DNA of 64,000 nucleotides. Source: Paenibacillus xylaniclasticus. GTDB taxonomy: Bacteria; Bacillota; Bacilli; Paenibacillales; Paenibacillaceae. Every line of letters begins with the position of its first letter. Position 1 is the first letter of the stretch. The notes under the pieces were generated by a model. That model saw only the letters and a list, made by a program, of their open reading frames with translations, was not told the DNA's origin and ran no database searches. Both the position numbers and the translations under genes were made by a program. Location of the stretch: positions 1 to 64,000 of the forward strand of contig NZ_BIML01000015.1 of NCBI RefSeq assembly GCF_004001065.1. Direction: 5' to 3'. Positions 63,298-64,000 of the stretch are shown here, one piece after another.

Positions 63298-63834
63298 ATG
63301 AACCATATTACTCGTACAATTTCACAACGAAGCCGGACGCTGCGCTTAACCGCTGCATCGCTGCTCCTTGCAGCGCTGATGACGACCGCCGCTTGCGGAA
63401 ACGACTCCAAGTCATCCGGTGAAGAAAGCACTGTCGAAACGGTTAATACCGGGGGTATAGAGGAAACAGCTAACGGCAACGGTGAGACGGGAGCGATTGA
63501 TACCGGAACGGCTTCGCCCGAATCCGATGCTCCAGCCTCTACAGAGACAGGATCATCCAATACGTCAGATTCTAACACTCCTGCTGCTGATACATCTGCA
63601 TCGTCCGCTGATCCTGCACCGCAGCAAGCAGAAGGCAGCTTTAACGGCTTGGCCGATTCTCACTCGGCCGAAATTACGACAACCGAAGGCACCTTCGTCT
63701 ATCAGCTAAGTGAAGATGTCGAGGAGCAAGTGGCGGCGTTGGAGGGGAATGCCAAAGTTCGTTTTGAATATATCGAGAAGCAAATAGACGGCGGCGGCAC
63801 GCAACGCTGGTTGACAAAGATCGAAGTAGAATAA
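63298..63834 (+). CDS. Hypothetical lipoprotein
   Basis: 178 residues. Signal peptide LRLTAASLLLAALMTTAACG with lipobox TAAC (Cys ~34), then ~85 low-complexity Ser/Thr/Glu/Ala residues and a small folded C-terminal domain (FNGLADSHSAEITTTEGTF, VRFEYIEKQIDGGGTQRWLTKIEVE) resembling an OB-like fold. Membrane-attached surface protein of unknown role. AGGGGGAAATC lies before the ATG. Confidence 0.82.
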   Translation: MNHITRTISQRSRTLRLTAASLLLAALMTTAACGNDSKSSGEESTVETVNTGGIEETANGNGETGAIDTGTASPESDAPASTETGSSNTSDSNTPAADTSASSADPAPQQAEGSFNGLADSHSAEITTTEGTFVYQLSEDVEEQVAALEGNAKVRFEYIEKQIDGGGTQRWLTKIEVE

Positions 63835-63842
63835 CATTTTCC

Positions 63843-63877
63843 ACACCGCACGCAGTTCTGTTCCCAGCGCGCGGTGT
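63843..63877 (+). terminator. Terminator of the lipoprotein gene
   Basis: Stem ACACCGCACGC / GCGCGCGGTGT (one mismatch), 13-nt loop, followed by TTTC. Moderate strength. Confidence 0.6.
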
Positions 63878-63939
63878 TTCGCTGTATAACGGCGGTCGAT
63901 CGACTACAATTTACGTTGATACGAGGATGTGACCATAGG

Positions 63940-64000
63940 TTGAGGGTGGCTGTAGCAGGTGGAACAGGATTTATCGGACAAGCACTCGTGAAAGCGCTGC
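63940..64000 (+). CDS. NAD-dependent epimerase-like protein, N-terminal fragment (runs off right edge)
   Basis: Only 20 residues are visible from a TTG at 63940: LRVAVAGGTGFIGQALVKAL. The GGTGFIG dinucleotide motif and spacing match SDR-type nucleotide-sugar epimerases, most like the TIGR01777/YfcH group (usual start MRVAVAGGTGFIG). A GTG at 63946 is an alternative start. Substrate cannot be inferred. Confidence 0.6.
   Translation, partial: MRVAVAGGTGFIGQALVKAL

Overview
The window is one contiguous stretch of a Firmicutes chromosome, most likely Paenibacillaceae (Paenibacillus or a close relative). The evidence is AGGAGG-type ribosome binding sites, TTGACA/TATAAT promoters and Fur-box and BirA-box operators of the Gram-positive type. 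It also encodes an LtaS-type lipoteichoic acid synthase, an S-layer-homology protease, a squalene-hopene-cyclase-family enzyme, futalosine-route menaquinone genes and several Bacillales-type small families (DUF1904, DUF1450, DUF2621). I see no rRNA, tRNA, CRISPR array or insertion sequence.

Region 1 (1-16.3 kb, all minus strand) is the most unusual part: a tightly packed operon that looks like a contractile, phage-tail/type VI-like injection apparatus. In transcription order it encodes a 723-aa putative sheath protein, an Hcp-like tube protein, a J-domain protein, a membrane FHA protein, a zinc-ribbon FHA protein, a PP2C phosphatase, a membrane PP2C-like pseudo-phosphatase with helical repeats, two unknown proteins, an Hsp70-like ATPase, a baseplate/adaptor-like protein, a DcrB-like protein, a VgrG/gpD-like spike, an unknown protein, an Imm11-like protein and a PAAR-like DUF4280 tip. 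The start of a second gpD-like protein runs off the left edge. A Ser/Thr kinase lies just upstream. No TssJ/L/M membrane complex and no ClpV is visible, so this is not a standard proteobacterial T6SS.

Region 2 (16.7-25.7 kb): the kinase follows mqnB and mqnD closely enough to share a transcript. Then come an M29 aminopeptidase, a MarR regulator, a gluconokinase-like FGGY kinase, a squalene-hopene-cyclase-family protein with an altered DxDD motif, and a DUF1904 protein.

Region 3 (25.9-42 kb): a 2,017-aa S8 protease with C-terminal SLH domains, a GNAT acetyltransferase, two small proteins (one LytTR-like), ferritin, a DUF1450 protein behind a Fur box, LTA synthase, an S41 protease, a Gfo/Idh oxidoreductase, an orphan six-helix membrane protein and a HAD phosphatase.

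Region 4 (42-55 kb): an XPD/DinG-like FeS helicase, a DUF2642-like small protein, a sulfate ABC transporter operon (cysT-cysW-cysA-sbp), yigZ, pgi, a beta-hydroxyacid dehydrogenase, ppnP and tkt.

Region 5 (55-64 kb): a BirA-controlled biotin operon bioA-bioD-bioF-bioH/G-like-bioC without bioB, then purU, an extended endonuclease IV, a DUF2621 protein, a lipoprotein and the beginning of a sugar-epimerase-like gene. Most transcription units end in clear hairpin-plus-T terminators, listed below.
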